Source: a virus
Reading direction: 5' to 3' (one strand)
DNA length: 64,000 bases
Virus record (IMG/VR): IMGVR_UViG_3300008113_000041
Coordinates: 1-64,000 of that record
Positions 49,076-56,051 of this stretch are shown here, in pieces. The notes beneath the pieces are model-generated. The model was given only the letters and a program-made list of their open reading frames with translations. It was not told where the DNA came from and ran no database searches. The translations under genes and the position numbers were made by a program. Numbering within the stretch: the stretch's first letter is position 1; every line of letters starts with the position of its first letter.

Positions 49076-49159
49076 GGTTTCATGGCGGAACAGGCAGACG
49101 CAACAGACTTAAAATCTGTCGATCTTATGATCGTGAGGGTTCGATTCCCTCTGAAACCA
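49076..49159 (+). tRNA. tRNA-Leu (anticodon UAA, codon UUA)
   Basis: Class II tRNA. Acceptor GGTTTCA/TGAAACC (seven pairs), D loop with GG, anticodon arm ACAGA-CTTAAAA-TCTGT, long variable arm CGATC-TTAT-GATCG, T arm GAGGG-TTCGATT-CCCTC, discriminator A, no encoded CCA. Reads UUA, the commonest Leu codon of the virion genes. Confidence 0.93.
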
Positions 49160-49180
49160 CTAACAGAAAGGAGATAGAGT

Positions 49181-49393
49181 ATGAAGGAAATCACTGTGTT
49201 TACTGTGTGTAAGACGGTTCGTGGTGAAACTTGGTCTATTAAAGCGGAGGATGATATTCATGTAAAAGAAATCCTTGTGGAACTTATAAACGATCCTGAT
49301 AATATGTTTAAGCAAAACTACCAACTCATTGATTCCGAAGACTTTGATACCGAAGAGTTTAAGATTGAAAGGATTGATATTAACAATGCCTAA
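49181..49393 (+). CDS. Small acidic hypothetical protein
   Basis: A 70-residue acidic protein: KEITVFTVCKTVRGETWSI (beta), DDIHVKEILVELINDPDNM (helix), then acidic SEDFDTEEFKIERIDINN. Ribosome site AAAGGAGATAGAGT. Overlaps the next gene by eight bases. Not recognised. Confidence 0.65.
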   Translation: MKEITVFTVCKTVRGETWSIKAEDDIHVKEILVELINDPDNMFKQNYQLIDSEDFDTEEFKIERIDINNA

Positions 49394-49889
49394 CTGGTGC
49401 ATGAACGAACTAACTATTAGTGGTCCTCGTAAGGCAGTAGCAGAATTTCTTAATGATGCTGGATATAATGAAGGTTGCTTTTCTTTTGGTCGCCTTCGTC
49501 CTATTCCTCAAGACTTGCTTGATATTCATTATGGTTCTGTCTTTGTAGGTGAAGTTCAGTATACTTGGTGGCGTGAAAAGGATGGTGTTGTTACTCCACT
49601 TAGTAATGAAGAGATTGATGAACTCACTAAAAAGTATGGAACTTGTGATGCTTATCATTGGTGTATTTCTAACTGGGGAACCAAGTGGGATTGTTGTAAT
49701 CTAGACTATCTTTCTGATGGTTTTAGGGATGGTGATGACTATCCTTATGTTGAGCTTATGTTTGAAACTGCTTGGGGTCCACCAGATGTTCTTTATGATT
49801 ATCTGATTCAACAGTATCCTGAAGTTTGTCTTGATTGGTTTTATAAGGAACCAGGTTGTCGTATGGCGGGTTGGTTAGGAGATGAGTAA
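49386..49889 (+). CDS. Api92-like ferredoxin-fold protein
   Basis: A 167-residue protein starting MPNWCMNELTISGP, the typical opening (MPNWCxNxLxIxG) of the Api92/YubB-type family, with a ferredoxin-like fold and unknown role in phages and plasmids. The usual later landmarks are present: a Phe/Gly-rich FSFGRLRPIPQD and WCISNWGTKWDCCNLDY, and a C-terminal FETAWGPPDVLYD. The ATG at 49386 fits this opening; a longer in-frame start at 49329 is rejected. Family assignment is from the motif pattern. Confidence 0.75.
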   Translation: MPNWCMNELTISGPRKAVAEFLNDAGYNEGCFSFGRLRPIPQDLLDIHYGSVFVGEVQYTWWREKDGVVTPLSNEEIDELTKKYGTCDAYHWCISNWGTKWDCCNLDYLSDGFRDGDDYPYVELMFETAWGPPDVLYDYLIQQYPEVCLDWFYKEPGCRMAGWLGDE

Positions 49890-49930
49890 TGGATTTGGAA
49901 GACGATACACATCTAACAAAGGAGAGTAAA

Positions 49931-50191
49931 ATGACAGCGCAAGAAGTTATTAATGTTCCCATTATGGTTTCGCCAGAGATCTATAATCAGGTTGCTGATC
50001 TGGTTATTTCTAAGATTGAAACGAATCCTGCATTTATTAATATGATTGATGCCAAGATTGATTCTTGGATGGATCGTAATTTTGATATCAATGATTATGA
50101 TGTCGATGGTATTCGGGATGATATCCTTGACGCGGTTCGGTATGATCTTCGTAATAGCATTCGTGCTGAAGTTGAAATTTTTGTTGACTAA
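49931..50191 (+). CDS. Small acidic hypothetical protein
   Basis: An 86-residue protein with many Asp and Ile: VSPEIYNQVADLVISKIETNP and SWMDRNFDINDYDVDGIRDDI. ATG 49931 has AAAGGAGAG nine bases upstream. The frame is also open from an ATG at 49889 that shares a base with the preceding stop, adding 14 acidic residues; both starts may be used. Not recognised. Confidence 0.65.
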   Translation: MTAQEVINVPIMVSPEIYNQVADLVISKIETNPAFINMIDAKIDSWMDRNFDINDYDVDGIRDDILDAVRYDLRNSIRAEVEIFVD

Positions 50192-50208
50192 CTAAAGGAG
50201 ATATAACA

Positions 50209-50655
50209 ATGAAGGAAAATATTGCAAAGATGTGGGTTAAGGCTCTTCGTAGTGGTGAGTACAAGCAAGTTAAGAACACCCTTTGTGGTGTTCGTAAGGA
50301 TGGTGATGTTGGCTTCTGTTGTCTTGGTGTTCTTACCGATCTTTATATGAAGGATCGTAAGGCTAAGAAGAAGGGTTGTGAATTTGATCTTGTTAGACTT
50401 GAACCTTGTTATGATAGCCTTACTGAATCTACTCCTCTTTGGGAAGCCGATGGTTGTAATGGTCAACTTCCTCTTGCTGTTGCTAAGTGGGCTGGGTTTA
50501 ATGTGGATAAGCATAATTGGGAAACTGGAGATTATGGAGATGATAACGATATTGATCTTGCATCTCTAAATGATGGATGTAAAACTAAGAAGGTGAATCC
50601 TCGTAATTTTAAGCAGATTGCTAGCACGATTGAGAAGAACTGGGAAAACATTTAA
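50209..50655 (+). CDS. Hypothetical protein, paralogue A of a pair
   Basis: A 148-residue protein starting KENIAKMWVKALRSGEYKQVK, with FCCLGVLTDLY in the first half, PLAVAKWAGFN and LASLNDGC in the second, and a final helix FKQIASTIEKNW. All these landmarks recur in the gene at 50779, so the two are paralogues flanking tRNA-Lys. The ALRSGEYxQ ... FCCLGVLxxLY pattern is one I recall in other phages, function unknown. Ribosome site AAAGGAGATATAACA. Confidence 0.75.
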   Translation: MKENIAKMWVKALRSGEYKQVKNTLCGVRKDGDVGFCCLGVLTDLYMKDRKAKKKGCEFDLVRLEPCYDSLTESTPLWEADGCNGQLPLAVAKWAGFNVDKHNWETGDYGDDNDIDLASLNDGCKTKKVNPRNFKQIASTIEKNWENI

Positions 50656-50662
50656 CTAAGTA

Positions 50663-50683
50663 CCCTAGTCTACAAGACTAGGG
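50663..50683 (+). other. Hairpin just upstream of tRNA-Lys
   Basis: CCCTAGTCT, loop ACA, AGACTAGGG: nine perfect pairs. It ends four bases before the tRNA 5' end and is followed by GAAT, not a T-run. Confidence 0.6.
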
Positions 50684-50687
50684 GAAT

Positions 50688-50760
50688 GGTCTTCTAGCTC
50701 AATTGGTAGAGCAGCGGACTTTTAATCCGCTGGTTGTGGGTTCAAGTCCCACGGGGACCA
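50688..50760 (+). tRNA. tRNA-Lys (anticodon UUU, codon AAA)
   Basis: Acceptor GGTCTTC/GGGGACC with two G-U pairs, D arm GCTC-AATTGGTA-GAGC, anticodon arm GCGGA-CTTTTAA-TCCGC, variable TGGTT, T arm GTGGG-TTCAAGT-CCCAC, discriminator A, no encoded CCA. A fully canonical cloverleaf. Confidence 0.96.
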
Positions 50761-50778
50761 CTTAATAAAGGAGATTAT

Positions 50779-51216
50779 ATGAAAAAGAATATCATGGAAA
50801 AGTGGGTAAAGGCTCTGCGTTCTGGTGACTATAAGCAAGGTAAGGGTTATTTGAATCGGTGTAATGATACTTTTTGTTGTCTTGGTGTTCTTTGTGAACT
50901 CTATAATAACCATCTTATCTGGAGTGATCAAGAAGGAATTAAGCGTAGACATGCATGGGATCATTGGTATAAGTATGATGAACAAGATGGTAGTCTTCCT
51001 AAGTGCGTAATGGAATGGGCTGGTATTTCAAGTTCTTATGGTGACTTTAACAACAATCAATATCTATTTGAAGATATGAATAAAGAAGAGCATCTGTCTT
51101 CATTGGCTCAACTTAATGATGGTGCTGATCCACACAATGTTTTTGTAACTACGGGAAAGCCAAAAACATTTAATGAAATTGCTGATATTATTGAGTCTAA
51201 TTATAGTAGACTCTAG
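50779..51216 (+). CDS. Hypothetical protein, paralogue B of a pair
   Basis: A 145-residue protein starting KKNIMEKWVKALRSGDYKQGK, with FCCLGVLCELY, VMEWAGIS, LAQLNDGAD and a final helix FNEIADIIESNY, all matching the gene at 50209 in order. The second copy is more AT-rich and has a different centre. Ribosome site AAAGGAGATTAT, 18 bases after tRNA-Lys; an earlier in-frame ATG inside the tRNA is rejected. Confidence 0.75.
   Translation: MKKNIMEKWVKALRSGDYKQGKGYLNRCNDTFCCLGVLCELYNNHLIWSDQEGIKRRHAWDHWYKYDEQDGSLPKCVMEWAGISSSYGDFNNNQYLFEDMNKEEHLSSLAQLNDGADPHNVFVTTGKPKTFNEIADIIESNYSRL
51193..51213 (+). other. Hairpin upstream of the tRNA-like element
   Basis: GAGTCTA, loop ATTATAG, TAGACTC: seven pairs, spanning the last codons of the preceding gene. 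It ends ten bases before the tRNA-like acceptor stem, a looser spacing than the other three. Confidence 0.45.
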
Positions 51217-51223
51217 TTAATAG

Positions 51224-51309
51224 GGGATACAGCCATGTAGGAAATGGCAGATACGACAAGTTTCGTACTAGCGTAAAAGCTAGAAACTCAGTGCAAATCT
51301 GAGTATCCC
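51224..51309 (+). tRNA. Non-canonical class II tRNA-like cloverleaf
   Basis: Acceptor GGGATA/TATCCC (six pairs; C51230 and G51303 can add a seventh at the cost of the T stem), D-like arm GCCAT-GTAGGAA-ATGGC, anticodon-like arm TACGA-CAAGTT-TCGTA with a six-base loop, long variable arm CTAGC-GTAAAA-GCTAG, T arm CTCAG-TGCAAAT-CTGAG. All arms pair without mismatch, and the TGC T-loop matches that of the neighbouring tRNA-Gln. A normal tRNA has a seven-base anticodon loop with T at position 33, which is missing here, so the identity is unclear. It may be degenerate, a non-decoding tRNA mimic, or an unusual tRNA (the loop contains CAA, as in Leu). Confidence 0.5.
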
Positions 51310-51321
51310 GCTTATATTTAT

Positions 51322-51395
51322 ATCCCTGTAGCTCAGTTGGATAGAGCAACAGCCTTCTAAGCTGTGGGTCAATGGTTCAAATCCATTCAGGGATG
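51322..51395 (+). tRNA. tRNA-Arg (anticodon UCU, codon AGA)
   Basis: Acceptor ATCCCTG/CAGGGAT, D arm GCTC-AGTTGGATA-GAGC, anticodon arm ACAGC-CTTCTAA-GCTGT, variable GGGTC, T arm AATGG-TTCAAAT-CCATT, discriminator G, no encoded CCA. Reads AGA, by far the commonest Arg codon of the virion genes. Confidence 0.96.
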
Positions 51396-51400
51396 TTCAT

Positions 51401-51471
51401 TCTTTGGTGATGTAATAGTAGCATGGTAGGCTTTGAACCTACTCGTTTTGGTGCGAATCCAAACCAAAGAG
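51401..51471 (+). tRNA. tRNA-Gln (anticodon UUG, codon CAA)
   Basis: Acceptor TCTTTGG/CCAAAGA, D arm ATGT-AATAGTA-GCAT, anticodon arm GTAGG-CTTTGAA-CCTAC, short variable TCGT, T arm TTTGG-TGCGAAT-CCAAA, discriminator G, no encoded CCA. Starts five bases after tRNA-Arg. Reads CAA, the dominant Gln codon in the virion genes. Confidence 0.92.
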
Positions 51472-51488
51472 TTAGAAAGGAGAGTGCT

Positions 51489-51815
51489 ATGTCTATTGAA
51501 TTTGATTTTGAGTTTGAATCGGAAGACTTTGAAGGCGGTTGTTACTTTGGTTGCGCTACTGTAGAAGGAGATGTTAATCGTGATTATCTTGTTGATGATC
51601 GTGGTAGTTATGGTTTTTTAGACGCAACACTCAGTGATTTTGTTATTGTTGAGGCTTTTGATGTTGATGAGTTTGGAGAAGAAAAGCAGGTTGTAGATAA
51701 GGATCTTCTGCATAGACTTGCAGAACATCTTTATTACAAGTATGAAACCCGCCTTTCGGAAACTCTCATGGAAGAATATGATAATAGAGCAGATGATTAT
51801 TACGAGGAGGATTAA
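51489..51815 (+). CDS. Acidic hypothetical protein
   Basis: A 108-residue, very acidic protein (FDFEFESEDFEGGCYFGCATVEG near the start, EEYDNRADDYYEED at the end). AAAGGAGAGTGCT precedes ATG 51489; the frame extends upstream through tRNA-Gln, which is rejected as coding. Stop shares a base with the next start (TAATG). Not recognised. Confidence 0.65.
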   Translation: MSIEFDFEFESEDFEGGCYFGCATVEGDVNRDYLVDDRGSYGFLDATLSDFVIVEAFDVDEFGEEKQVVDKDLLHRLAEHLYYKYETRLSETLMEEYDNRADDYYEED

Positions 51816-51994
51816 TGGAACTTATTTTTAGTTTTGTTTTAGGTGTAGTCTTTACAATCTTTTTAAATACTTATTACCTTAAGTATTTTATTTACCTTAA
51901 TCGAAAGGAGACTAAGTGCTGTGAACGACGAAAGGAATATGGAGTCATCGGATACGGAGCGGGATCAAACGAATCCCAAAGAGAAGCCTTATAA
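51815..51994 (+). CDS. Small membrane protein
   Basis: A 59-residue protein with GAGGAGG before the ATG. Residues 2-28 (LIFSFVLGVVFTIFLNTYYLKYFIYL) form one membrane segment followed by a basic, Cys-containing cytoplasmic part. The last 74 bases overlap a second credible frame (51921), so the C-terminal half is less certain. Confidence 0.5.
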   Translation: MELIFSFVLGVVFTIFLNTYYLKYFIYLNRKETKCCERRKEYGVIGYGAGSNESQREAL

Positions 51995-52088
51995 GAATAA
52001 GCCAAAGAAGTCTAGGCTCCAAGAATGGAATAGATCAAGAGTAAAGCATAACGATAGAAATGGTCGTTGGGATTCAGAAGAAGATTAA
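51921..52088 (+). CDS. Small basic hydrophilic protein
   Basis: A 55-residue protein with a GTG start, AAAGGAG ten bases upstream. Almost no hydrophobic residues: NDERNMESSDTERDQTNPKEK, then KNKPKKSRLQEWNRSRVKH. Probably disordered. It overlaps the preceding membrane protein gene by 74 bases in another frame. Low certainty. Confidence 0.4.
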   Translation: MNDERNMESSDTERDQTNPKEKPYKNKPKKSRLQEWNRSRVKHNDRNGRWDSEED

Positions 52089-52103
52089 CAAAGGAGATTA
52101 ACT

Positions 52104-53102
52104 ATGGCAGCAGAGATTTATGAAGATGATGGTGCTGTGTTTGCTCAGTCTACTTGGCATGGTCTTGGTAAGTATGTTGGTGATGCGCTTGAACCTAATG
52201 AGGCTATGCGTATTGCTGGTCTTGATTGGACTGTAGCAAAGGTTCCTGTGTATGCTTCTTACAATAACAATAGTATCTATGATGCTGACTATGCCGCTAT
52301 TGTACGAGAAGATAACCAGAAGATTCTTAGTATTCAGTCTTCTGATTATCAGCTTGTACAGAATAGTGAGGTGTTTGATCTTGCTTATGCTCTTAGTGAT
52401 ACGGTAAAGGTTGAGTCGGCTTTTAGTATGAACAATGGGCGAAAGCTTGTCGTTCTTCTTAAGGCTGGTTCCTTTATCTCTGCTCAGGGTAGTGATGATC
52501 AGATTGATGAATATATGTGTATGTGTAGTTCTCACGATGGTACTATTGCACTTGGTGGTTTTGGTACCAGCATTCGTGTTGTTTGTTCTAATACTTTGAG
52601 CATGGCTTTTGCTGATAGAGCAAAGAAGAAGAAGCAAATGTATCGTGTTACCCATACTGGTAACATGGAAGATAAGCTTGACTCTATGCGTAAGGCTTTG
52701 GCTCAGTATGCAAAGACGGCTAAGTTCTTTGAGGAGTCTGTTCAGACTCTGAGTTCTAGAACCATGACTCAGGATGATATCCAGCGGTTCTGGCTTGATG
52801 TTTGGGGTATTATGGAAGAGCCTGTTGTTTCTAATCCACAGACTGATGATGAGAGTCGTAACTATCGTGAGGCTGTTGCTGCTATCTCAACTTGGTCTGA
52901 AACCTTTGATCAGGAGCGTAAGGATCTGAACCTTACGCCAAATCTGTGGGTTGCTGCTAATGCAGCGACTAAGTGGTTGCAGCATAAGAATCCTGCGCGT
53001 GGTCGTAAGCCTAGTGCGGAAAGTCGAGCATATAATAATATCCTTGGTAAGCAACAGGATACAACCCTTGCTATCATGGGTTATGCATTAGAGCTTGTTT
53101 GA
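52104..53102 (+). CDS. DUF932 family protein
   Basis: A 332-residue protein of the phage/plasmid DUF932 type. Landmarks: STWHGLGKYVGDAL near residue 15, EDNQKILSIQSSDYQLVQN (the typical line asking for the current state), KLVVLLKAGSF, then MCSSHDGTIALGGFGTSIRVVCSNTL, a hallmark of the family, followed by a helical C-terminal half. Function is not established; often found near other accessory genes in plasmids and phages. Ribosome site AAAGGAGATTAACT. Codons here are CGT, CTT and AAG-rich. The stop overlaps the upstream extension of the RNA polymerase frame. Confidence 0.85.
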   Translation: MAAEIYEDDGAVFAQSTWHGLGKYVGDALEPNEAMRIAGLDWTVAKVPVYASYNNNSIYDADYAAIVREDNQKILSIQSSDYQLVQNSEVFDLAYALSDTVKVESAFSMNNGRKLVVLLKAGSFISAQGSDDQIDEYMCMCSSHDGTIALGGFGTSIRVVCSNTLSMAFADRAKKKKQMYRVTHTGNMEDKLDSMRKALAQYAKTAKFFEESVQTLSSRTMTQDDIQRFWLDVWGIMEEPVVSNPQTDDESRNYREAVAAISTWSETFDQERKDLNLTPNLWVAANAATKWLQHKNPARGRKPSAESRAYNNILGKQQDTTLAIMGYALELV

Positions 53103-53136
53103 AAGAAAGATTAACTTAGTTCATTGGAGGTCTATC

Positions 53137-55602
53137 TTGTTAATCAACTGGAATAATTTATCTAAAGAGGAACAAGAAAGACGAAAGAATCTTCAAGTAA
53201 CTCTTGAAGAAGATATGCTTGTTGCTAGTGAACAAAAGTATTGGGATGTCTATGATGTTCACCCTGATGAGGGGATTCCAGAACAGGAACTACTTAATAA
53301 GTGTGTCTTGTATCTGGAACCCTCTTATCAGGAGTGGATTGATACAGTATCTAAATCCAAGAGAACACCAGATTGGGCTTATCCTTTGTTTGCTTTAGGC
53401 GCAAAGAAGATGGCTGATGTTACTCTGCGTGTCATTATGATTGAGTGGTTTGGATCTAATGTTTGGACTAGAGATCTTGATTTAAAAGAGTTGCCATTAC
53501 CTTCTGCACAACACATTGCTTTAGAGATAGCCAATATGACTATTGATATTATTGGTTATAATAAAGCAAGGATTGATTTTAAAAAGGACTGGCTAACTCA
53601 ATCTCAGTATCTAAAAGCATGGACACCTAAACGATGTACTGCGTTTGCTAAGAAGATGGGATGTTTAGATAGATCAAAGTTTTCTAGAAAACAAAAGGAA
53701 GACTTTGGTCATCATATGTTGCGTATTGCAGAAACAAGCGGTGTTATTGAACTTCGTAATATTCGTACATATAATAACAAAGGGTGGCGTGAAAAAGTAT
53801 TAGTTGGTTTTAGTGATACTATCTTGCAAGAGCTTAATCAGGCTCACTCTGATATGATTACACAAGCCGCTATGATTTATAGACCAATGATTGTTCCTCC
53901 TATTAAGCATTCCGTTGATGCTTCTGGTGGACATCTTTTGTCTTATGTTAGAAAACCTGTTGTTCAACGCTTTAGGGATGTGTTTGAAGATGAAGAACAA
54001 ACAAAAAAACAAAAGGGTTCAGTCCCTAGTAATATTGTTGTTGACGGTCTTAATTCTCTTATGCACACAGAGTGGGCAATAAATCCACATGTGTATAATA
54101 TAATGGAGACTTTGTTTAAAAACAACACTAGAGAAGGTAACCTACCAGCTTATGATTTTAACGCTTTTGATTTCTCAGAACCATATCCAGAGAATGGAAC
54201 TAAAGAAGAAAAGATTTTCTGGAAGTCAAGAAAAGAAGAAGCATATGCAGCTTGGTATAAGGAAGAACATCTTAGATCTAGAATGCTTGTTCGTATGCGA
54301 CTAGCAAAAGACTTACTTAAGTACAAGTTCTTTTACCATGTGTATACTTGTGACTTTAGAGGTCGGGCTTATACGGCTTGTGAACTTTTAAGTCCACAAT
54401 CTTGTGACTTTGATAAGGCTTTGATTTATTTTGCAACGCCAATTAAACAAACAGATAGTGGAAGGTATTGGTTAAAGGTACACATTGCAAATCTTTTTGA
54501 TCAAGATAAGATTTCTTTTAAGGATCGTATTAAATGGGTAGATGATAATATGGAAATGTTACGGGCTATCTATGATAATCCTTATGATACAAGAAGATTC
54601 TGGTGTTCGGATAAGAAGAAAAAGAATACTACATTTCAGCGGATTGCTGCCATCTATGAGTTGTTTAGAACAGATGGCATGACTCAGTTACCTGTACAAA
54701 TGGATGGGTCTTGTAATGGTATTCAGCATTGGGCTGCTATTATGAAAGACGAAGCCATTGGTAAGATGGTTAATTTATTTGATTCAGGCGAACCCCAAGA
54801 TGTTTATTCTTTTGTAGCAGATCGTTGTACTAATATGATGAAAGAAGAAGCAAAAGAAAACCAATGGTGTAATATATTTCTTGACCATTGGGAGGGAGAG
54901 ATTGGACGATCTGTTGTTAAGCGTGCTGTAATGACTGATCCATATGGTGTTACTTTCTACGGGATTCGTAAGTATTGTCGTAGTGATGGACACTTAGATT
55001 GGGTAGCTAAAGAAAACCTTAGTGCTGCTGTAATGGAGTTGGCTACTTACATTGACCAGTCTTTGCGTGGTTGTTTAGAATCAGCAAATGAAGGAAAGAA
55101 ATGGTTAAAAGAAGTGGCTGATATTGCAAGCAATCTAGCAAAGAATCTTGAGTGGACTACTCCTTGTGGATTTAGGGTTGTTCATCAGTACCATGAAATA
55201 GAAACAAGAAGAAGCGTTGCCAAGTTATTTAACATGAAAGAACTACACTTTGGTAACGCAAATATTAAAACAATAGATTCAGAATCTGTAAATAATGCTG
55301 TTGCTCCTAACTATATTCATAGTTTAGACGCTTCTCATATGTGGTCTGTAATCTATTCTCTGATAAGTAAAAACATTTTAGAGTTATCTTTTGTACACGA
55401 TAGTTACGGAACATACGCTCCTTATGTAGAAACATTACGAGTAGTAACAACAGAAGAGTTTTTTAATATACACAAACACAATCAACTTGCCTTGTTAAAG
55501 GAAAGTCTTGAGTCTTTATTGTGTGTTGAACTACCGCAACTACCAAATACAGGAACTCTTGAAATAGAAAAAGTAAAGGAGTCTCCTTATTTCTTCCAAT
55601 GA
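53137..55602 (+). CDS. Single-subunit phage RNA polymerase (T7 type)
   Basis: Transcribes phage genes from dedicated promoters; 821 residues against 883 in T7. Palm motifs are intact: VQMDGSCNGIQHW with catalytic Asp523; SVVKRAVMTDPYG with Lys595 and Tyr603 at the T7 spacing of eight; and VHDSYGT with catalytic Asp755. Upstream, DFRGRAYTACELLSPQ is the conserved template-handling segment, and the C-terminus ends in an aromatic tail (SPYFFQ), comparable with FAFA in T7. The start is inferred: no ATG is suitable, and TTG 53137 has TTGGAGG six bases upstream. Its likely targets are the TTGGGGCTATAGA copies. Confidence 0.95.
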   Translation: MLINWNNLSKEEQERRKNLQVTLEEDMLVASEQKYWDVYDVHPDEGIPEQELLNKCVLYLEPSYQEWIDTVSKSKRTPDWAYPLFALGAKKMADVTLRVIMIEWFGSNVWTRDLDLKELPLPSAQHIALEIANMTIDIIGYNKARIDFKKDWLTQSQYLKAWTPKRCTAFAKKMGCLDRSKFSRKQKEDFGHHMLRIAETSGVIELRNIRTYNNKGWREKVLVGFSDTILQELNQAHSDMITQAAMIYRPMIVPPIKHSVDASGGHLLSYVRKPVVQRFRDVFEDEEQTKKQKGSVPSNIVVDGLNSLMHTEWAINPHVYNIMETLFKNNTREGNLPAYDFNAFDFSEPYPENGTKEEKIFWKSRKEEAYAAWYKEEHLRSRMLVRMRLAKDLLKYKFFYHVYTCDFRGRAYTACELLSPQSCDFDKALIYFATPIKQTDSGRYWLKVHIANLFDQDKISFKDRIKWVDDNMEMLRAIYDNPYDTRRFWCSDKKKKNTTFQRIAAIYELFRTDGMTQLPVQMDGSCNGIQHWAAIMKDEAIGKMVNLFDSGEPQDVYSFVADRCTNMMKEEAKENQWCNIFLDHWEGEIGRSVVKRAVMTDPYGVTFYGIRKYCRSDGHLDWVAKENLSAAVMELATYIDQSLRGCLESANEGKKWLKEVADIASNLAKNLEWTTPCGFRVVHQYHEIETRRSVAKLFNMKELHFGNANIKTIDSESVNNAVAPNYIHSLDASHMWSVIYSLISKNILELSFVHDSYGTYAPYVETLRVVTTEEFFNIHKHNQLALLKESLESLLCVELPQLPNTGTLEIEKVKESPYFFQ

Positions 55603-55630
55603 TATACTTTACATAAGTAACGAAGGACAA

Positions 55631-55858
55631 ATGGAAGAAGGTATTGAAATACTTATTAAACTTTTAAAATCGAAAAAGAAAAAGAAAGAACTAACTATTT
55701 TTGTACCTACCATAAAGTTTGCAAATCTCTTTGTTGAGAATGCAGAAAGAGAACTGGATCTACAAGACATAAAAACTTTTGATCCACGGGTTGATTTAAA
55801 TATTTTTGTAGGAGCTGATGATAATGACAAAGGTAAAGAGAAAAAAGATAGAACTTAA
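55631..55858 (+). CDS. Small hypothetical protein
   Basis: A 75-residue protein with GAAGGACAA before the ATG. Lys-rich near residue 15 (KLLKSKKKKKEL), then IFVPTIKFANLFVENAERELDLQDI and an acidic end. Overlaps the next gene by 35 bases. Not recognised. Confidence 0.6.
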   Translation: MEEGIEILIKLLKSKKKKKELTIFVPTIKFANLFVENAERELDLQDIKTFDPRVDLNIFVGADDNDKGKEKKDRT

Positions 55859-56051
55859 TGGGCGTTTTTATAGGGCTGCTGAAGACACAACTTTAAATAA
55901 GTATCAAGTCATGCATATGTCTGGATACTTTGATGTCAATGCGCCTATTCCACAAGAGGATGGAGGAGAACCATTGCCTCCGCTAAGTCAACAATGGAAA
56001 GAAGATATGCAAAGGAGATTTAATGTCAAGAACCGTTCTCGTAATCGGTGA
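55824..56051 (+). CDS. Small hypothetical protein
   Basis: A 75-residue protein; AGGAG lies nine bases before ATG 55824 and three before the in-frame ATG at 55818, so the former is preferred. Basic start (TKVKRKKIELNGRFYR), Pro-rich middle (APIPQEDGGEPLPPLSQQW), basic end. Overlaps the phosphoesterase gene by 29 bases. Not recognised. Confidence 0.6.
   Translation: MTKVKRKKIELNGRFYRAAEDTTLNKYQVMHMSGYFDVNAPIPQEDGGEPLPPLSQQWKEDMQRRFNVKNRSRNR

Noticed and set aside
51401-51488. Upstream extension of the 51489 gene
   Set aside because: The extension reads through tRNA-Gln; the inner ATG has a strong ribosome site.
52098-52655. 185-codon minus-strand frame
   Set aside because: Opposite the DUF932 gene, which has clear family motifs; low-complexity Thr/Asn/Ile product.
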